64,000 nucleotides of DNA. It comes from Pseudomonas sp. SCB32 (GTDB lineage Bacteria > Pseudomonadota > Gammaproteobacteria > Pseudomonadales > Pseudomonadaceae). Shown here piece by piece: positions 1 through 9,624 of this stretch. The stretch spans positions 5,704,001-5,768,000 of the forward strand of contig NZ_CP045118.1 in NCBI RefSeq assembly GCF_009189165.1, in the 5' to 3' direction. Numbering within the stretch: the first letter of the stretch is position 1; each line of letters opens with the position of its first letter. Below the pieces are notes generated by a model, which was given only the letters and a program-made list of their open reading frames with translations, ran no database searches and had not been told where the DNA came from. Position numbers and translations under genes: made by a program.

Positions 1-603
1 GGTAAACAGCGCCAGCGCGGCCACCCCGGCGAACTCGCGGGAGAGGTTCAGCACGGTGCCGATGAAGAAGTAGAAGATAAAGATCTGCACCAGCAGCGGC
101 GTGCCGCGCACCAGCTCGACATAGACGGTCGAGAGGTCGTGCAGGGTCGGGTTCTTCGACAGGCGACAGAGGCCGGTGAACAGGCCGATCAGCAGGCCGA
201 TGCCGCCGGAGACGAAGGAAATCCACACGGTGGTCCACAGGCCCCAGGCCAGCGGGCCGGCGGCCCAGTGGCGCTGCATGCCGACCACATCGCCTTCGCC
301 GACATCGTCGTTCTCGGCGAACTGCAGGCTGTCGGCGGCCACGTTCAGCACCTGCTGCTGGCCCTCCTCGCCCTGCAGGGTGACGCGAACGTCACGCCCG
401 GCCTGTTCGATTTTCTCCACCCGCGAGATGTTCTCGGCCCGCTGCGGTTCTTCGGCCTGGTAGGCGAAGTACTGCGGGACGCGATTCCAGCGCCACTCAT
501 AGGAAATCAGCGAGGTGGAGTACCAAAGCCCGAGGCCGATCAGCAGGATGATCAGCCCGGTAAGCCCATGCCAGGGCCAGGTTGCGCGTTTCGTTCTAGC
601 CAC
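1..603 (-). CDS. Polar amino-acid ABC transporter permease (HisM family), C-terminus outside window
   Basis: Inner-membrane permease that would move a polar amino acid with the binding protein encoded just upstream. The first 201 residues are visible. An N-terminal membrane segment (about residues 16-30) precedes a periplasmic insert of roughly 80 residues beginning [16 protein letters not shown]. The transmembrane domain follows, with the family stretch [14 protein letters not shown]. The start is GTG at 603: an in-frame TAG lies three codons upstream and no in-frame ATG is near. The gene runs off the window at base 1, so its C-terminus and the ATPase gene are not seen. It is a close paralogue of the permease at 18646-19668. 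Substrate is not determinable from sequence. Confidence 0.9.
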   Translation of the reverse strand, partial: MARTKRATWPWHGLTGLIILLIGLGLWYSTSLISYEWRWNRVPQYFAYQAEEPQRAENISRVEKIEQAGRDVRVTLQGEEGQQQVLNVAADSLQFAENDDVGEGDVVGMQRHWAAGPLAWGLWTTVWISFVSGGIGLLIGLFTGLCRLSKNPTLHDLSTVYVELVRGTPLLVQIFIFYFFIGTVLNLSREFAGVAALALFT

Positions 604-675
604 GAATCTCTACCGTGAAAATGCGAACGCGCAGGCCGGGGCCTGCGCGTCGGGTCAACCAGCGTCAGACGTGGA

Positions 676-1473
676 TTATTCCATGTCCTTGAGCCAGTCG
701 GTGCTCTTGAACCACTTGTCATGCAGACGATCGTAGGTGCCGTCTTCGTGGATCTGCTTGAGGAAGTTGTTGATGAAGTTGACCGAGTCGTAATCGCCCT
801 TCTTCAGGCCGAAGGCCAGCGGCTCGTAGGTGAACGGCTGATCCAGGAAGACCAGCTTGCCGGCGCCGAACTTGTTGACGGCGACCACGTTGTAGGGCGA
901 GTCGTAGATGAAGGCATCGGCCTTGCCGTTGACCACGTCCATGACCGCTTCGGGCTCGTTGTCGAAGCCGTGGTACTGGGCCTTGGACAGCTGCTTCTTG
1001 GCGACGAACTCGCCAGTGGTGCCGATCTTGGAGGTGATGCGGTACTTCGGATCGTTCAGGTCCTTGTAGGACTTGATGGTGCCTTCCAGGTCCTTGCGGA
1101 TCAGCAGGGTCTGGCCGACCACGATGAAGGGATCGGAGAAGTTGACGCGCAGGTTGCGTTCCTGGGTCAGGGTCATGCCCGAGCCGATCATGTCGAACTT
1201 GTCGGTCAGCAGGGCCGGGATGATGCCGTCGTAGCTGGTGGAAACGAGCTCCAGCTTGACGTTCATGGCCTTGGCCATGGCCTTGAGCAGGTCCACTTCG
1301 AAACCAACGATCTGACCGCGCTTGTTGGTCATCTCGAACGGCATGTAGGTCGGGTCCATGCCCACGCGCAGTGTGCCGCGCTTGGCCGCTTCATCGATGG
1401 CGCCAGCCTGCGCCGAAGCCACGCCCACCAGGGCGCAGACGCCCATGACCAGCGATGCCACGTACTTTTTCAT
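676..1473 (-). CDS. Polar amino-acid ABC transporter substrate-binding protein
   Basis: Periplasmic binding protein of the SBP_bac_3 family (265 aa) feeding the permease 72 bp downstream. A signal peptide (MKKYVASLVMGVCALVGVAS, cleavage near AQA) is followed by RGTLRVGMDPTYMPFEM, the usual first strand and ligand loop. TLTQERNLRVNFSDPF and SKIGTTGEFVAK are the family's ligand-contacting regions. The reading frame extends upstream, but ATG at 1473 is chosen because GGAG sits about 7 bases before it and it begins the signal peptide. By eye it is about 85% identical, without gaps in the mature part, to the binding protein at 17771-18565. It is probably orthologous to PAO1 PA5076 (from remembered gene order). 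Confidence 0.93.
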   Translation of the reverse strand: MKKYVASLVMGVCALVGVASAQAGAIDEAAKRGTLRVGMDPTYMPFEMTNKRGQIVGFEVDLLKAMAKAMNVKLELVSTSYDGIIPALLTDKFDMIGSGMTLTQERNLRVNFSDPFIVVGQTLLIRKDLEGTIKSYKDLNDPKYRITSKIGTTGEFVAKKQLSKAQYHGFDNEPEAVMDVVNGKADAFIYDSPYNVVAVNKFGAGKLVFLDQPFTYEPLAFGLKKGDYDSVNFINNFLKQIHEDGTYDRLHDKWFKSTDWLKDME

Positions 1474-1670
1474 CCCCAAACTCCCAAACAAGTGAAAGGT
1501 CTTCTTTTTGTTTCCGCGGATCGAGTCGAGCCTCCGCGCAACGCCGGATACGATGGCAAGCCGCGCGTCGCAAGGGCGCGAAGCGTAAACCATACGCCGG
1601 ATATCTCAATCGTCTTTTCTGGTTTGCGGGCGCAGGGTACCAGCAGCGCCGCAGCGGGAAAACCGCGAAA

Positions 1671-1702
1671 CTCGCCCTCGTCCGCAGCGGGACGAGGGCG
1701 AG
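1671..1702 (-). terminator. Rho-independent terminator after opgH
   Basis: Perfect 13-bp inverted repeat (1671-1683 with 1690-1702) separated by six bases, starting seven bases beyond the opgH stop. On the minus strand it is followed by TTTCGCGGTTTT, a moderately T-rich tail. It would end opgGH transcription before the ABC operon. Confidence 0.75.
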
Positions 1703-1708
1703 CGAGCG

Positions 1709-4285
1709 TCAGGACTGTGCGGCGGGCAGCGACAGCGGGGGCTGTTCGGCCACCGGTGCCAGCGGCACGGCGGGCGCGTGACTATCGGCCTGCAGCGACG
1801 CCTGCCATTGGCCGATCCACTGTTCCTTGTTGCCCTGCCAGAGCGCCAGGTGCAGGCGCGACAGCGCAACCGGGTCGCTCAGCAGCGCCAGGCGGCGATT
1901 GCCGTCGAGCTGCTCGGGGCCGGCTTCCAGCGCCTTCTCGACCAACGCGGCGCGGGTCGCTTCGATGGCGGCGGACTGGCCGTGTCGGGCAGTGCCCATG
2001 GCGCAGGCCAGGGCGTTCAGCACCGGGTCCACGGCGGAGCGGACGAAACCATCCTTCAGCGCCTGCCAGCGGTTCTGGTAGGTGTACTCGTCGGTGGCAC
2101 GCAGCTCGCGCGGCGTGTCGTATTCCTCGGGGATGAGGAACAGCTTCTCGTCACGCGAAGCCAGGCCGAGCTTGACCCGGCTGCTGATCACCGAGACCGG
2201 GATCGACAGCATCAGGGCGCCGACGATGGGCGACAACCACCACAGGAAGCGCGGGTTCAGCCACGCCACCAGCAGCGCCCAGCACAGGCCCAGCAGGGTC
2301 TGCAGGCCATGGCGGCGCAGCGCCTCGCTCCACGGGGTGTCGTCGTCGTCGCGCTGCGGCGACTTCCACTGCGCTTCCCAGCCGAGGAACGCGGCCAGCA
2401 CGAAGCGGGTGTGGAAGAGCATGCGCACCGGCGCCAGCAGCACCGAGAAGAGCATCTCCAGCAGCATGCTCATGGTCACCTTGACCACGCCGCCGTAACC
2501 CTTGGCGCCCTTGGCCCAGATCAGCATGACGCTGAGCAGCTTGGGCAGGAACAGCAGGGTCAGGGTGGTGGAGAACAGGGCGATGGCCTTTTCCGGGTGC
2601 CACTGCGGCCAGATCGGGAACAGCTGGCGCGGCTCGAGGAAGTACTGCGGCTCCATCAGCTGGTGCACCGCCAGCAGCGCGGTAGACAGCACCAGGAAGA
2701 AGAACCACAGCGGCGCCGACAGGTAGGACATCACGCCAGTGAGGAACACCGCGCGGTGCACCGGGTGCATGCCCTTGACCAGGAACAGGCGGAAGTTCAT
2801 CAGGTTGCCGTGGCACCAGCGACGGTCACGCTTGAGCTCGTCGAGCAGGTTCGGCGGCAATTCCTCGTAGCTGCCTTCCAGGTCGTAGGCGATCCACACG
2901 CCCCAGCCGGCGCGGCGCATCAGCGCGGCTTCGACGAAGTCGTGGGAAAGGATCGCACCGGCGAAGGAACCTTTGCCCGGCAGCGGCGCCAAGGCGCAGT
3001 GCTCGATGAAGGGCTTCATGCGGATGATCGCGTTGTGGCCCCAGTAGTGCGACTCGCCCAGCTGCCAGAAGTGCAGGCCGGCGGTGAACAGCGGACCGTA
3101 AACGCGGGTGGCGAACTGCTGCATGCGCGCATAGAGGGTGTCCATGCCCGACGCCTTGGGCGCGGTCTGGATGATGCCGGCCTCGGGATTGGCCTCCATC
3201 AGGCGCACCAGCTTGGTCAGGCAGTCGCCGCTCATCACGCTGTCGGCGTCCATGACGACCATGTACTTGTACTGGCCACCCCAGCGACGGCAGAAGTCGT
3301 CGATGTTGCCGCTCTTGCGCTTCACCCGGCGCCGACGGCGACGGTAGAAGATGCGACCGAAGCCCTTGGCCTCATTGCACAGCTCGATCCAGGCCTTTTC
3401 CTCGGCCATCGCGATGTCCGGCTGGTTGGTGTCGCTGAGCACGAAGAAGTCGAAGCGATCCAGCTCGCCGCTGGCGGCCACCGACTCGTAGGTCGCACGC
3501 AGGCCGGCGAAGACTCGCGGCACGTCCTCGTTGCAGATCGGCATGACGATCGCGGTACGCGCTTGCGCGGCGATCGGCTCATTGCCGGCGCTGCTACCGG
3601 AGATGCGGTAGCGGTCACGGCCGGTGAGCAGCTCCCAGAAGCCCATCAGGGCGGTCCAGAAACCGGCGGACACCCAACAGAACAGGATGGCGAACAACGT
3701 CAGCACGCCGAACTGGACCACGTACGGCAGCACCTGCTGCAGGCTCTCCAGCCAGCTCTGGCGGCTGAGCTCCGCCAGGTCGACGAACGCCCAGCCCTGA
3801 TAGGGCAGGATGCCTTTCATGTAGTAGGTGGCGACGCTGGTCTGACCCAGCATCATCAGTACCAGGATGAAACGGCGCCACGAGCCGACCCGCTGCCAGC
3901 GCGCCTTGGGCAGGTCACGAACCGGTCGGGACGGGTTGCTGCGGCCGATCAGGCGGCGCCAGCCGCGAATCAGCGGGTTGGTGCGCCAGGGCTCGGGGAT
4001 GACCTTGGTACGCTGGATCGGCGGCGCGGCCTTGAGGTAGGTACGGCCGTTGTCGTCCATGCCCAGCATCCGGGCATCGTCCAGCTCCTGGCCGTAGCCG
4101 TGGCGCAGGCGCGCACCAACCGAGGCCAGCGCGACATCGTCACTCTGGGAATCATCGCCAGCGAGCTGCTCGTGCAGCTCGCTGAAGGAACCGGCCCGGG
4201 CCAGACGCTCGCGCTCTGCCGCAGAAAGCGGCAGGTGCGCGAGGTAGTCGGCCACCGGCGCGGTGGTAGGGGTGGAGTTATTCAT
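1709..4285 (-). CDS. opgH: Glucans biosynthesis glucosyltransferase H
   Basis: Inner-membrane glycosyltransferase (858 aa) that makes the beta-1,2-linked backbone of osmoregulated periplasmic glucans from UDP-glucose; also called mdoH. Two N-terminal membrane segments flank residues ~125-210. A family 2 glycosyltransferase core follows, with [12 protein letters not shown] (metal/UDP-binding aspartates) and RDRRWCHGN (the Q/RxxRW acceptor motif), then several C-terminal membrane helices. ATG at 4285 begins [15 protein letters not shown] and overlaps the opgG stop by eight bases (ATGAATAA), so the two are translationally coupled. Length matches the Pseudomonas family (about 860 aa). A frame extension upstream to 4333 lies inside opgG and is rejected. 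Confidence 0.97.
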   Translation of the reverse strand: MNNSTPTTAPVADYLAHLPLSAAERERLARAGSFSELHEQLAGDDSQSDDVALASVGARLRHGYGQELDDARMLGMDDNGRTYLKAAPPIQRTKVIPEPWRTNPLIRGWRRLIGRSNPSRPVRDLPKARWQRVGSWRRFILVLMMLGQTSVATYYMKGILPYQGWAFVDLAELSRQSWLESLQQVLPYVVQFGVLTLFAILFCWVSAGFWTALMGFWELLTGRDRYRISGSSAGNEPIAAQARTAIVMPICNEDVPRVFAGLRATYESVAASGELDRFDFFVLSDTNQPDIAMAEEKAWIELCNEAKGFGRIFYRRRRRRVKRKSGNIDDFCRRWGGQYKYMVVMDADSVMSGDCLTKLVRLMEANPEAGIIQTAPKASGMDTLYARMQQFATRVYGPLFTAGLHFWQLGESHYWGHNAIIRMKPFIEHCALAPLPGKGSFAGAILSHDFVEAALMRRAGWGVWIAYDLEGSYEELPPNLLDELKRDRRWCHGNLMNFRLFLVKGMHPVHRAVFLTGVMSYLSAPLWFFFLVLSTALLAVHQLMEPQYFLEPRQLFPIWPQWHPEKAIALFSTTLTLLFLPKLLSVMLIWAKGAKGYGGVVKVTMSMLLEMLFSVLLAPVRMLFHTRFVLAAFLGWEAQWKSPQRDDDDTPWSEALRRHGLQTLLGLCWALLVAWLNPRFLWWLSPIVGALMLSIPVSVISSRVKLGLASRDEKLFLIPEEYDTPRELRATDEYTYQNRWQALKDGFVRSAVDPVLNALACAMGTARHGQSAAIEATRAALVEKALEAGPEQLDGNRRLALLSDPVALSRLHLALWQGNKEQWIGQWQASLQADSHAPAVPLAPVAEQPPLSLPAAQS

Positions 4286-5846
4286 CGGCAGGCAGCTGGT
4301 AGCTCCAGGTTTCGGAAATGGTCTGGCCGCCATTCACCAGCGCGGCGCGCATTTCCGTCGGCTTCTTCGGATCCTTGACCTTGATCCGCAGGGTCAGACG
4401 CCAGCCCTGGGTCACCGGGTTGTAACGCAGGTTGTTCTCCTTGACCTCGGCATTGTCATCCGTGCTCACCTGGGTGCTTACCGGAGCATCACCGGCCAGC
4501 GCCTTGAGGGTCGGACCGACGAAGTCGACGACCAGGGCAACGCTGCCATCCGGCTGGCGGATCAGGTTCTTCTGCTTCACGTCACCGACCGAACGCAGGG
4601 TCTGCATGACCCAGGCGGATTTCGGGTCGTGCAGTGCCTCTTCGTCCTTGGTCCAGCGCATGCGGTAGGCGAAGTCCAGCGGCTCGCCGTTCTCCGGGCG
4701 CTTCTCGGGGTTCCAGAAGGCAACGATATTGTCGTTGGTTTCGTCCGGGGTCGGGATCTCTACCAGCTCGACGGTACCCTTGCCCCAGTCGCCCTGCGGC
4801 TCGACCCAGGCGGACGGGCGCATGTCGTAGCGGTCGTCCAGGTCTTCGTAGCGGGAGAATTCGCGGCCGCGCTGCAGCAGGCCGAAGCCTTTCGGGTTCT
4901 CGACGCTGTAGGCGCTGACGGACAGGTGTTTCGGGTTGTTCAGCGGACGCCAGATCCACTCGTCGTTGCCGGCATGGATCTGCAGGCCGGTGGAGTCGTG
5001 CAACTCCGGACGGAAGTTGTGCTCGGCGGACGGCTGGTTGGAGCCGAACAGGAACATGCTGGTCAGCGGCGCCAGGCCCAGCTTGGAAACCTTGTCGCGC
5101 AGGTAGACGCGCGCCTTCACATCCACCACGGTGTCATTGACCGGACGGATGATGAAGCGGTACGCGCCGGTGGCACGCGGCGAATCCAGCAGGGCGAAGA
5201 TCACCAGGTGCTTGTCGGTGGGTTTGGGATGCTCGATCCAGAACTCACGGAAGCGCGGGAATTCCTCACCCGACGGCAGCGCGGTGTCCAGCGCCAGGCC
5301 ACGGGCGGACAGGCCCCACCACTGGTCCTTGCCGATGATGCGGAAGTAGCTGGCGCCCAGGAAGGTGCCGATTTCGTCCTGCTTGTCCGAGCTGTTGATC
5401 GGATAGAGGATGCGGAAGCCGGCGTAGCCCAGGTCCTTGGTGGCATTGGCGTCGAACTTCAGCGAACCGAAGTCGAAGCGCGAGGGATCGTACTTGATCT
5501 CCTTGACGCTGCTGGAGGTCACTTCGCTGATTTTCACCGGCGTGTCGAAATGCATGCCCTGGTGATAGAAGCTGATCTTGAACGGCGTCTTCTCGCCGGC
5601 CCAGTACGCCTTGTCGTTGCGGAAGCGAATCTGCTGGTAGTCAGCGAATTTCATTTCGCTGAATTCCGATGGCAGGTTGCTGGCCGGCGCGCTGTACTTT
5701 TCGCCCGCCAGCGCCTTGGCCCGCTCGGCCACGTCATCGAGATTGAAAGCCCAGGCTTGGCCGGCGCTCAACGCCACGAGGGCGGAGCCAGCCAGCACGC
5801 GCAGGAATTTGCGAGAAAGAGGTTGTTGAACGGAACGGAAAATCAC
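4278..5846 (-). CDS. opgG: Glucans biosynthesis protein G
   Basis: Periplasmic protein (522 aa) needed for synthesis and branching of osmoregulated periplasmic glucans; first gene of opgGH (mdoGH). An N-terminal twin-region signal (about residues 1-33, ending AGQAWA) precedes the mature [18 protein letters not shown]. The body carries MdoG-domain landmarks such as [12 protein letters not shown] and [21 protein letters not shown]. The start codon is GTG at 5846, supported by a GAGGGGG ribosome-binding sequence about 6 bases upstream. The eight-base overlap with opgH shows co-translation. The roughly 200 bp upstream to dtd would hold the promoter; no consensus could be assigned. Confidence 0.97.
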   Translation of the reverse strand: MIFRSVQQPLSRKFLRVLAGSALVALSAGQAWAFNLDDVAERAKALAGEKYSAPASNLPSEFSEMKFADYQQIRFRNDKAYWAGEKTPFKISFYHQGMHFDTPVKISEVTSSSVKEIKYDPSRFDFGSLKFDANATKDLGYAGFRILYPINSSDKQDEIGTFLGASYFRIIGKDQWWGLSARGLALDTALPSGEEFPRFREFWIEHPKPTDKHLVIFALLDSPRATGAYRFIIRPVNDTVVDVKARVYLRDKVSKLGLAPLTSMFLFGSNQPSAEHNFRPELHDSTGLQIHAGNDEWIWRPLNNPKHLSVSAYSVENPKGFGLLQRGREFSRYEDLDDRYDMRPSAWVEPQGDWGKGTVELVEIPTPDETNDNIVAFWNPEKRPENGEPLDFAYRMRWTKDEEALHDPKSAWVMQTLRSVGDVKQKNLIRQPDGSVALVVDFVGPTLKALAGDAPVSTQVSTDDNAEVKENNLRYNPVTQGWRLTLRIKVKDPKKPTEMRAALVNGGQTISETWSYQLPADE

Positions 5847-6047
5847 GAGTCCCCCTCGTCCGTGAACATAACGCTAATAAGGTCGGCAAAAGCGATGCCA
5901 AAATGCCGACGATTGAGTTCCGACCCCGGTGAGTCTGAATGATTCCCCGATTTTATCGACGGGTACTGCAAGCTCCCGGTGTCCCATTGTTCTATGTGCA
6001 TATGCCCTAACCATCATCCCACGGCGTTATGACAAGCTGCCGCGCGT

Positions 6048-6485
6048 TCAAGCCTCCAGAAGAAAGGTCACCGGTCCGTCATTGACCAGGTGGACCTGCA
6101 TGTTGGCGCCGAAGCGACCAGTGGCGACCAAGGGATGACGGGCTCGCGCCTGTTCAACAAGTAGATCGAACAACGCGGCGCCCCTTTCGGGTGGCGCCGC
6201 GCTGGAAAAGCTCGGCCGAAGCCCCTTTCGGGTGTCCGCGGCCAGAGTGAACTGCGAAACCAGCAACAAACCGCCACCGACATCGCTCAATGAAAGGTTC
6301 ATTTTACCTTCATCGTCGCCAAACACTCGATAGTTAAGCAGCTTGTGCAACAAACGGTTTACCGACTCCTCGCTGTCCTCGGGTTCGACGCCCACCAGGA
6401 CCAGCAAGCCGTGGTCGATGGCGCCGACCACTTCGCCCTCGACCTCGACGCGGGCGCCGCGCACCCGCTGGATCAATCCCTTCAT
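6048..6485 (-). CDS. dtd: D-aminoacyl-tRNA deacylase
   Basis: Cytoplasmic proofreading enzyme (145 aa) that hydrolyses D-aminoacyl-tRNA and mischarged Gly-tRNA(Ala). The family signatures are present: an N-terminal [15 protein letters not shown], the catalytic SQFTL motif ([12 protein letters not shown], ~residues 78-89) and the C-terminal [11 protein letters not shown] that holds the cross-subunit Gly-cisPro region. Length is standard for the family. The ATG overlaps the pip stop by four bases (ATGA, 6482-6485), so dtd is the second gene of a pip-dtd operon, an arrangement I recall from other pseudomonads. Confidence 0.97.
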   Translation of the reverse strand: MKGLIQRVRGARVEVEGEVVGAIDHGLLVLVGVEPEDSEESVNRLLHKLLNYRVFGDDEGKMNLSLSDVGGGLLLVSQFTLAADTRKGLRPSFSSAAPPERGAALFDLLVEQARARHPLVATGRFGANMQVHLVNDGPVTFLLEA

Positions 6486-7453
6486 TCAGCCTCCGGCGGG
6501 AGGTTCAGCAAGCGGCGGCCGATTTCATTGGTCGCGCGCACCAGCGCATCGGTGATCCCCGGCTCGCTGGCCGCGTGGCCGGCGTCGCGGACGATCTGCA
6601 ACTCACTGTTGGGCCAGGCCTTGTGCAGCGCCCAGGCGTTGTCCAGCGGACAGACCACGTCGTAGCGGCCATGGACGATCACGCCCGGCAGGTGAGCGAT
6701 CTTGTGCATGTCGCGCAGCAGCTGGTCCGGCTCCAGGAAGCCGCCATTGACGAAGTAGTGGTTCTCGATGCGGGCGATGGACAATGAGCGGTGCGGATCG
6801 GAGAAGCGCTCGACCACCGCGGGATTGGGCCGCAGCGTGGCGGTGCGACCTTCCCAGGTGGACCAGGCACGGGCGGCGTGCATCTGGGCGATCTGGTCCG
6901 GACCGGTCAGCCGGCGATGGAAGGCGTTCACCAGGTCGCCCTGCTCGTCCGCCGGAATCGGCGCCAGGTAATCCTCCCAGTAATCGGGGAACAGGCGGCT
7001 CGCGCCTTCCTGGTAGAACCAGTGGATCTCCTGCGGACGGCACAGGAAGATGCCACGCACGATCATCGCCAGTACGCGCTCGGGATGGGTCTGGGCGTAG
7101 GCCAGGGACAGGGTCGAACCCCAGGAGCCACCGAACAGCACCCACTTGTCGATGCCCAGATGCTCGCGGATGCGCTCGATGTCCTGCACCAGGTGCCAGG
7201 TGGTGTTGTTCTCCAGGCTCGCATAGGGCGTGGAGCGCCCGCAGCCGCGCTGGTCGAAGGTGACGATGCGGTAGATGTTCGGATCGAAGAAGCGGCGCGA
7301 CATGGCATCGCAACCGGAGCCCGGGCCGCCATGGATGAACAGAACCGGCAACCCGTCGGGCGTACCGCTTTCATCCACATAGAGGACGTGCGGCGCTTCG
7401 ACGGCCAGTTCATGACGGGCGTGAGGCTTGATTTCCGGATACAAAGATTGCAT
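6482..7453 (-). CDS. pip: Proline iminopeptidase
   Basis: Alpha/beta-hydrolase peptidase (323 aa, family S33) that releases N-terminal proline from peptides in the cytoplasm. [13 protein letters not shown] is the oxyanion-hole HGGPG motif (~residues 36-48), [14 protein letters not shown] carries the nucleophile serine (GxSxG, about residue 110), and the C-terminal RDAGHAA supplies the catalytic histidine. The ATG at 7453 ([16 protein letters not shown]) is preferred to an extension reaching 7516, because it gives the usual family length. It overlaps dtd by four bases. It is divergent from the lipoprotein gene at 7632 across 178 bp. Confidence 0.95.
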   Translation of the reverse strand: MQSLYPEIKPHARHELAVEAPHVLYVDESGTPDGLPVLFIHGGPGSGCDAMSRRFFDPNIYRIVTFDQRGCGRSTPYASLENNTTWHLVQDIERIREHLGIDKWVLFGGSWGSTLSLAYAQTHPERVLAMIVRGIFLCRPQEIHWFYQEGASRLFPDYWEDYLAPIPADEQGDLVNAFHRRLTGPDQIAQMHAARAWSTWEGRTATLRPNPAVVERFSDPHRSLSIARIENHYFVNGGFLEPDQLLRDMHKIAHLPGVIVHGRYDVVCPLDNAWALHKAWPNSELQIVRDAGHAASEPGITDALVRATNEIGRRLLNLPPEAE

Positions 7454-7631
7454 GGCTCGCTCCTGGATCAGTGCGTACGGTCGCTCCCGGACCAGTAACC
7501 ATCCTAGGGCCCGCACCGACTTGTCGAAAGTCGCATTGCCGCGGTTCGACCTTCGTTAGAGGTCTTCGACCCCCACGGTGTCGGGCATGATACTCGGGCC
7601 AGCGAAAAACCCATAAAGGAGTTAGTGCGCC

Positions 7632-8060
7632 ATGCCACGGAAGTTGTTTCTTTCTCTGTTCCTACTGGGTTTTCTGTTGACCGGCTGCGGCCACGACGAC
7701 CCTCGGGTGCAGCTCGACGCCGCCGTCAAGCAATTGCAGGACAGCCTGGAAGCCAAGAATAGCGGGGCCGTGATGGAACAGCTGCATCGTGACTTCCGCG
7801 CCAACGGCGAATTCGACCGCAACTGGGCACGGCGCACCATGACTCTGATGTTCCTGCGTCACCAGCAGATCCGGGTGATCGTCCTCTCCAGCGACAACCA
7901 GCTCGATCCGACCTATTCCAGCCGCGGGCACACCCAGGCACAGATCGCCCTCACCGGCGCCGACAACCTGATCCCCGACAGCGCCGGGCACTACAGTGTG
8001 AAACTGGAATGGTGGCGCGACGGCGATACCTGGAAACTGGCGAGGCTCGACTGGCAATGA
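7632..8060 (+). CDS. Small outer-envelope lipoprotein, function unknown
   Basis: A 142-aa protein with a clear lipoprotein signal: MPRKLFLSLFLLGFLLTGC, lipobox LLTG-C at residue 19. GHDD follows the cysteine, so an aspartate is not at +2; outer-membrane sorting is therefore likely under the usual rule. The mature part starts with a helix (VQLDAAVKQLQDSLEAK) and ends in WWRDGDTWKLARLDWQ, resembling the SnoaL/nuclear-transport-factor-like fold of small stress-type lipoproteins. That fold assignment is inference. The stop overlaps the ATG of the Nudix gene (ATGA), so the two are co-expressed. No function is assigned. Confidence 0.8.
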   Translation: MPRKLFLSLFLLGFLLTGCGHDDPRVQLDAAVKQLQDSLEAKNSGAVMEQLHRDFRANGEFDRNWARRTMTLMFLRHQQIRVIVLSSDNQLDPTYSSRGHTQAQIALTGADNLIPDSAGHYSVKLEWWRDGDTWKLARLDWQ

Positions 8061-8533
8061 CTTCCTCCCTGCAACATCGTATCCGCGCGGCCGGCCTGCT
8101 GGTGCGCGACGAACAAATCCTCCTGGTGCGCCACGAGGTCGGCGGTGACGAGTACTGGATTCCGCCGGGAGGCGGCTTCGAGTCGGACAAGGACGAATCG
8201 ACCCGCGACACGGTGCGCCGCGAATGCTTCGAGGAAACCGGGCTGGCCGTGGTAGTCGGCCCGCTGGTGTATGTCCGCGAGTTCGCCGAACCGCTGGCCG
8301 GGCGCTTTCACATGGAGTTGTTCTATCGCGTGGACGCCTGGAGCGGGGACGTCAGCCTGGACAACCTGCGTGGCCTGGGCGGTGACGAGTTCGATATCCG
8401 CGCCGTGGCCTGGGTGCCGCGCGCCCAGCTGCCGCGCCTGCCCTCCTTCTACCCCGCCGAATTGCTCGACGACGTCTGGGAGCGCCTGGCCGGTGCACAG
8501 CCGGTGATCCGCCACCTGGGGCTGCAGCGCTGA
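8057..8533 (+). CDS. Nudix family hydrolase
   Basis: Cytoplasmic Nudix hydrolase (158 aa) that would cleave a nucleoside diphosphate linked to another moiety. The Nudix box GGGFESDKDESTRDTVRRECFEETGL (written here as landmarks: GGGFE, RRECFEETG) lies at about residues 37-60 and keeps the REx2EE metal-binding glutamates. It is preceded by DEYWIPPGG. The ATG at 8057 overlaps the lipoprotein stop by four bases. An in-frame extension to 8009 lies inside the lipoprotein gene and adds no conserved sequence. Substrate cannot be predicted. The 174 bp to hutG contains no feature I can support. Confidence 0.88.
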   Translation: MTSSLQHRIRAAGLLVRDEQILLVRHEVGGDEYWIPPGGGFESDKDESTRDTVRRECFEETGLAVVVGPLVYVREFAEPLAGRFHMELFYRVDAWSGDVSLDNLRGLGGDEFDIRAVAWVPRAQLPRLPSFYPAELLDDVWERLAGAQPVIRHLGLQR

Positions 8534-8707
8534 CAGGAGGTGCTGCTACGGGAGATGCCGGTACGCAAGGCCGAAGCCCGGCGGACACACCCGCGCGTCG
8601 AATGAAAAGACAGCCCCTGCCGAAACGGGATAAGCGCCGCCAGGATGCGTGGTCCGGCGGCGCCGCGCCGACAAAATCCCCGCCCGGCAGGAGGCTGCGT
8701 AAAACGG

Positions 8708-9511
8708 TCAGCGCCCGTAGCGCTCGCGGCCCCAGGCGATAAAGGTTTCCAGCATGCGCCGGAGCACCTGGGCGGTGGGCGCCGCCAGATCCTCGCGGTA
8801 GCCGAAGGGCACGCGCTCATCCATGTAGTTGCACTGCGCCAGCTCCAGCTGCACCGCATGCACGTCCTGCTGCGGCTGGCCGTAATGGCGGGTGATGTGC
8901 CCGCCCTTGAAGCGGCCATTGAGGATGTGGCTGTAGCTCGGCGCCTCGGCGCACACCGCCACCAGGCGCTCGGCCAGCTGCGCATCGCAACTGGCGCCGG
9001 AGTTGGTGCCGATGTTGAAGTCCGGCAGCTTGCCGTCGAACAGGTGCGGGATGTGCGAGCGGATCGAGTGGGCATCCCACAGCAGCGCGTAGCCGAACTC
9101 GGCCTTCAGGCGCGCCAGCTCGTCGGCCAGGGTCTGGTGATAAGGCGTCCAGACTTCGGCCAGGTAGCGCGCGCGTTCCTCGGCGGACGGCACCAGGCCG
9201 TCCTTGAACAGCGGGCGGCCGTCGAACAGGGTGTCCGGGTACAGGCCGGTGGTGGCGGTGCTGTACAGCGGCTTGTCGTCGGCCGGGCGGTTGAGGTCGA
9301 CGACGTAGCGCGAGTAGCCGGCGGCCAGGGTGCTGGCGCCCAGTTGCTCGGCGAAGGCGTAGAGCTTGGGAATATGCCAGTCGGTATCGGCCAGTTCGCG
9401 GGCCTCGTCGACCAGGCCGGCTTCCACCGCCGGGGTCAGGCGAATGCCGGGGTGCGGCATGCTGATCAGCAGCGGCACACGGCCGCGCTTGAATTCGAGA
9501 ACGTTATCCAT
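8708..9511 (-). CDS. hutG: N-formylglutamate deformylase
   Basis: Last enzyme of the five-step histidine pathway (267 aa): N-formylglutamate plus water gives glutamate and formate. MPHPGIRL near the N-terminus, LYPDTLF, LLWDAHSIRS and FNIGTNSGASC are characteristic of the FGase/HutG family (not the ureohydrolase-type HutG), and DAHS supplies metal ligands. The start at 9511 has GGAGA nine bases upstream. It is the promoter-distal gene of the leftward hut operon, separated from hutI by a REP doublet. Its presence with hutF fits the formylglutamate route rather than formamide release. Confidence 0.95.
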   Translation of the reverse strand: MDNVLEFKRGRVPLLISMPHPGIRLTPAVEAGLVDEARELADTDWHIPKLYAFAEQLGASTLAAGYSRYVVDLNRPADDKPLYSTATTGLYPDTLFDGRPLFKDGLVPSAEERARYLAEVWTPYHQTLADELARLKAEFGYALLWDAHSIRSHIPHLFDGKLPDFNIGTNSGASCDAQLAERLVAVCAEAPSYSHILNGRFKGGHITRHYGQPQQDVHAVQLELAQCNYMDERVPFGYREDLAAPTAQVLRRMLETFIAWGRERYGR

Positions 9512-9546
9512 GGGGTGCTATCTCCAGACCGGGCGAAGACGAACCT

Positions 9547-9613
9547 GTAGGAGCGAGCTTGCTCGCGAACAGCCTCGCCGCGGAGCCCGGTTCGCGAGCA
9601 AGCTCGCTCCTAC
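9547..9613. repeat. REP doublet between hutI and hutG
   Basis: Two 24-bp copies of the Pseudomonas REP motif (core GTAGGAGCGAGCTTGCTCGC) in perfect inverted orientation, 9547-9570 and 9590-9613, with 19 bases between. Each copy also folds alone (GCGAGC/GCTCGC). It lies inside an operon, so the transcript would carry a long hairpin that may pause polymerase or protect the upstream mRNA. The same 24-mer pair recurs at 39637-39713. Confidence 0.92.
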
Positions 9614-9624
9614 GAAGAGCAGAT

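Noticed and set aside
1474..1708. Sigma-54 or HutC control of the first ABC operon
   Set aside because: No TGTATATACA and no GG-N10-GC element with a good -24 box upstream of 1473, in contrast to the hut copy.
1778..4378. 866-codon open frame on the plus strand across opgH
   Set aside because: It is the antisense shadow of opgH: composition rich in Arg/Gln/His/Ala with no domain, no ribosome-binding site, and the opposite strand encodes a complete known enzyme. The same applies to other long antisense frames in this high-GC DNA.
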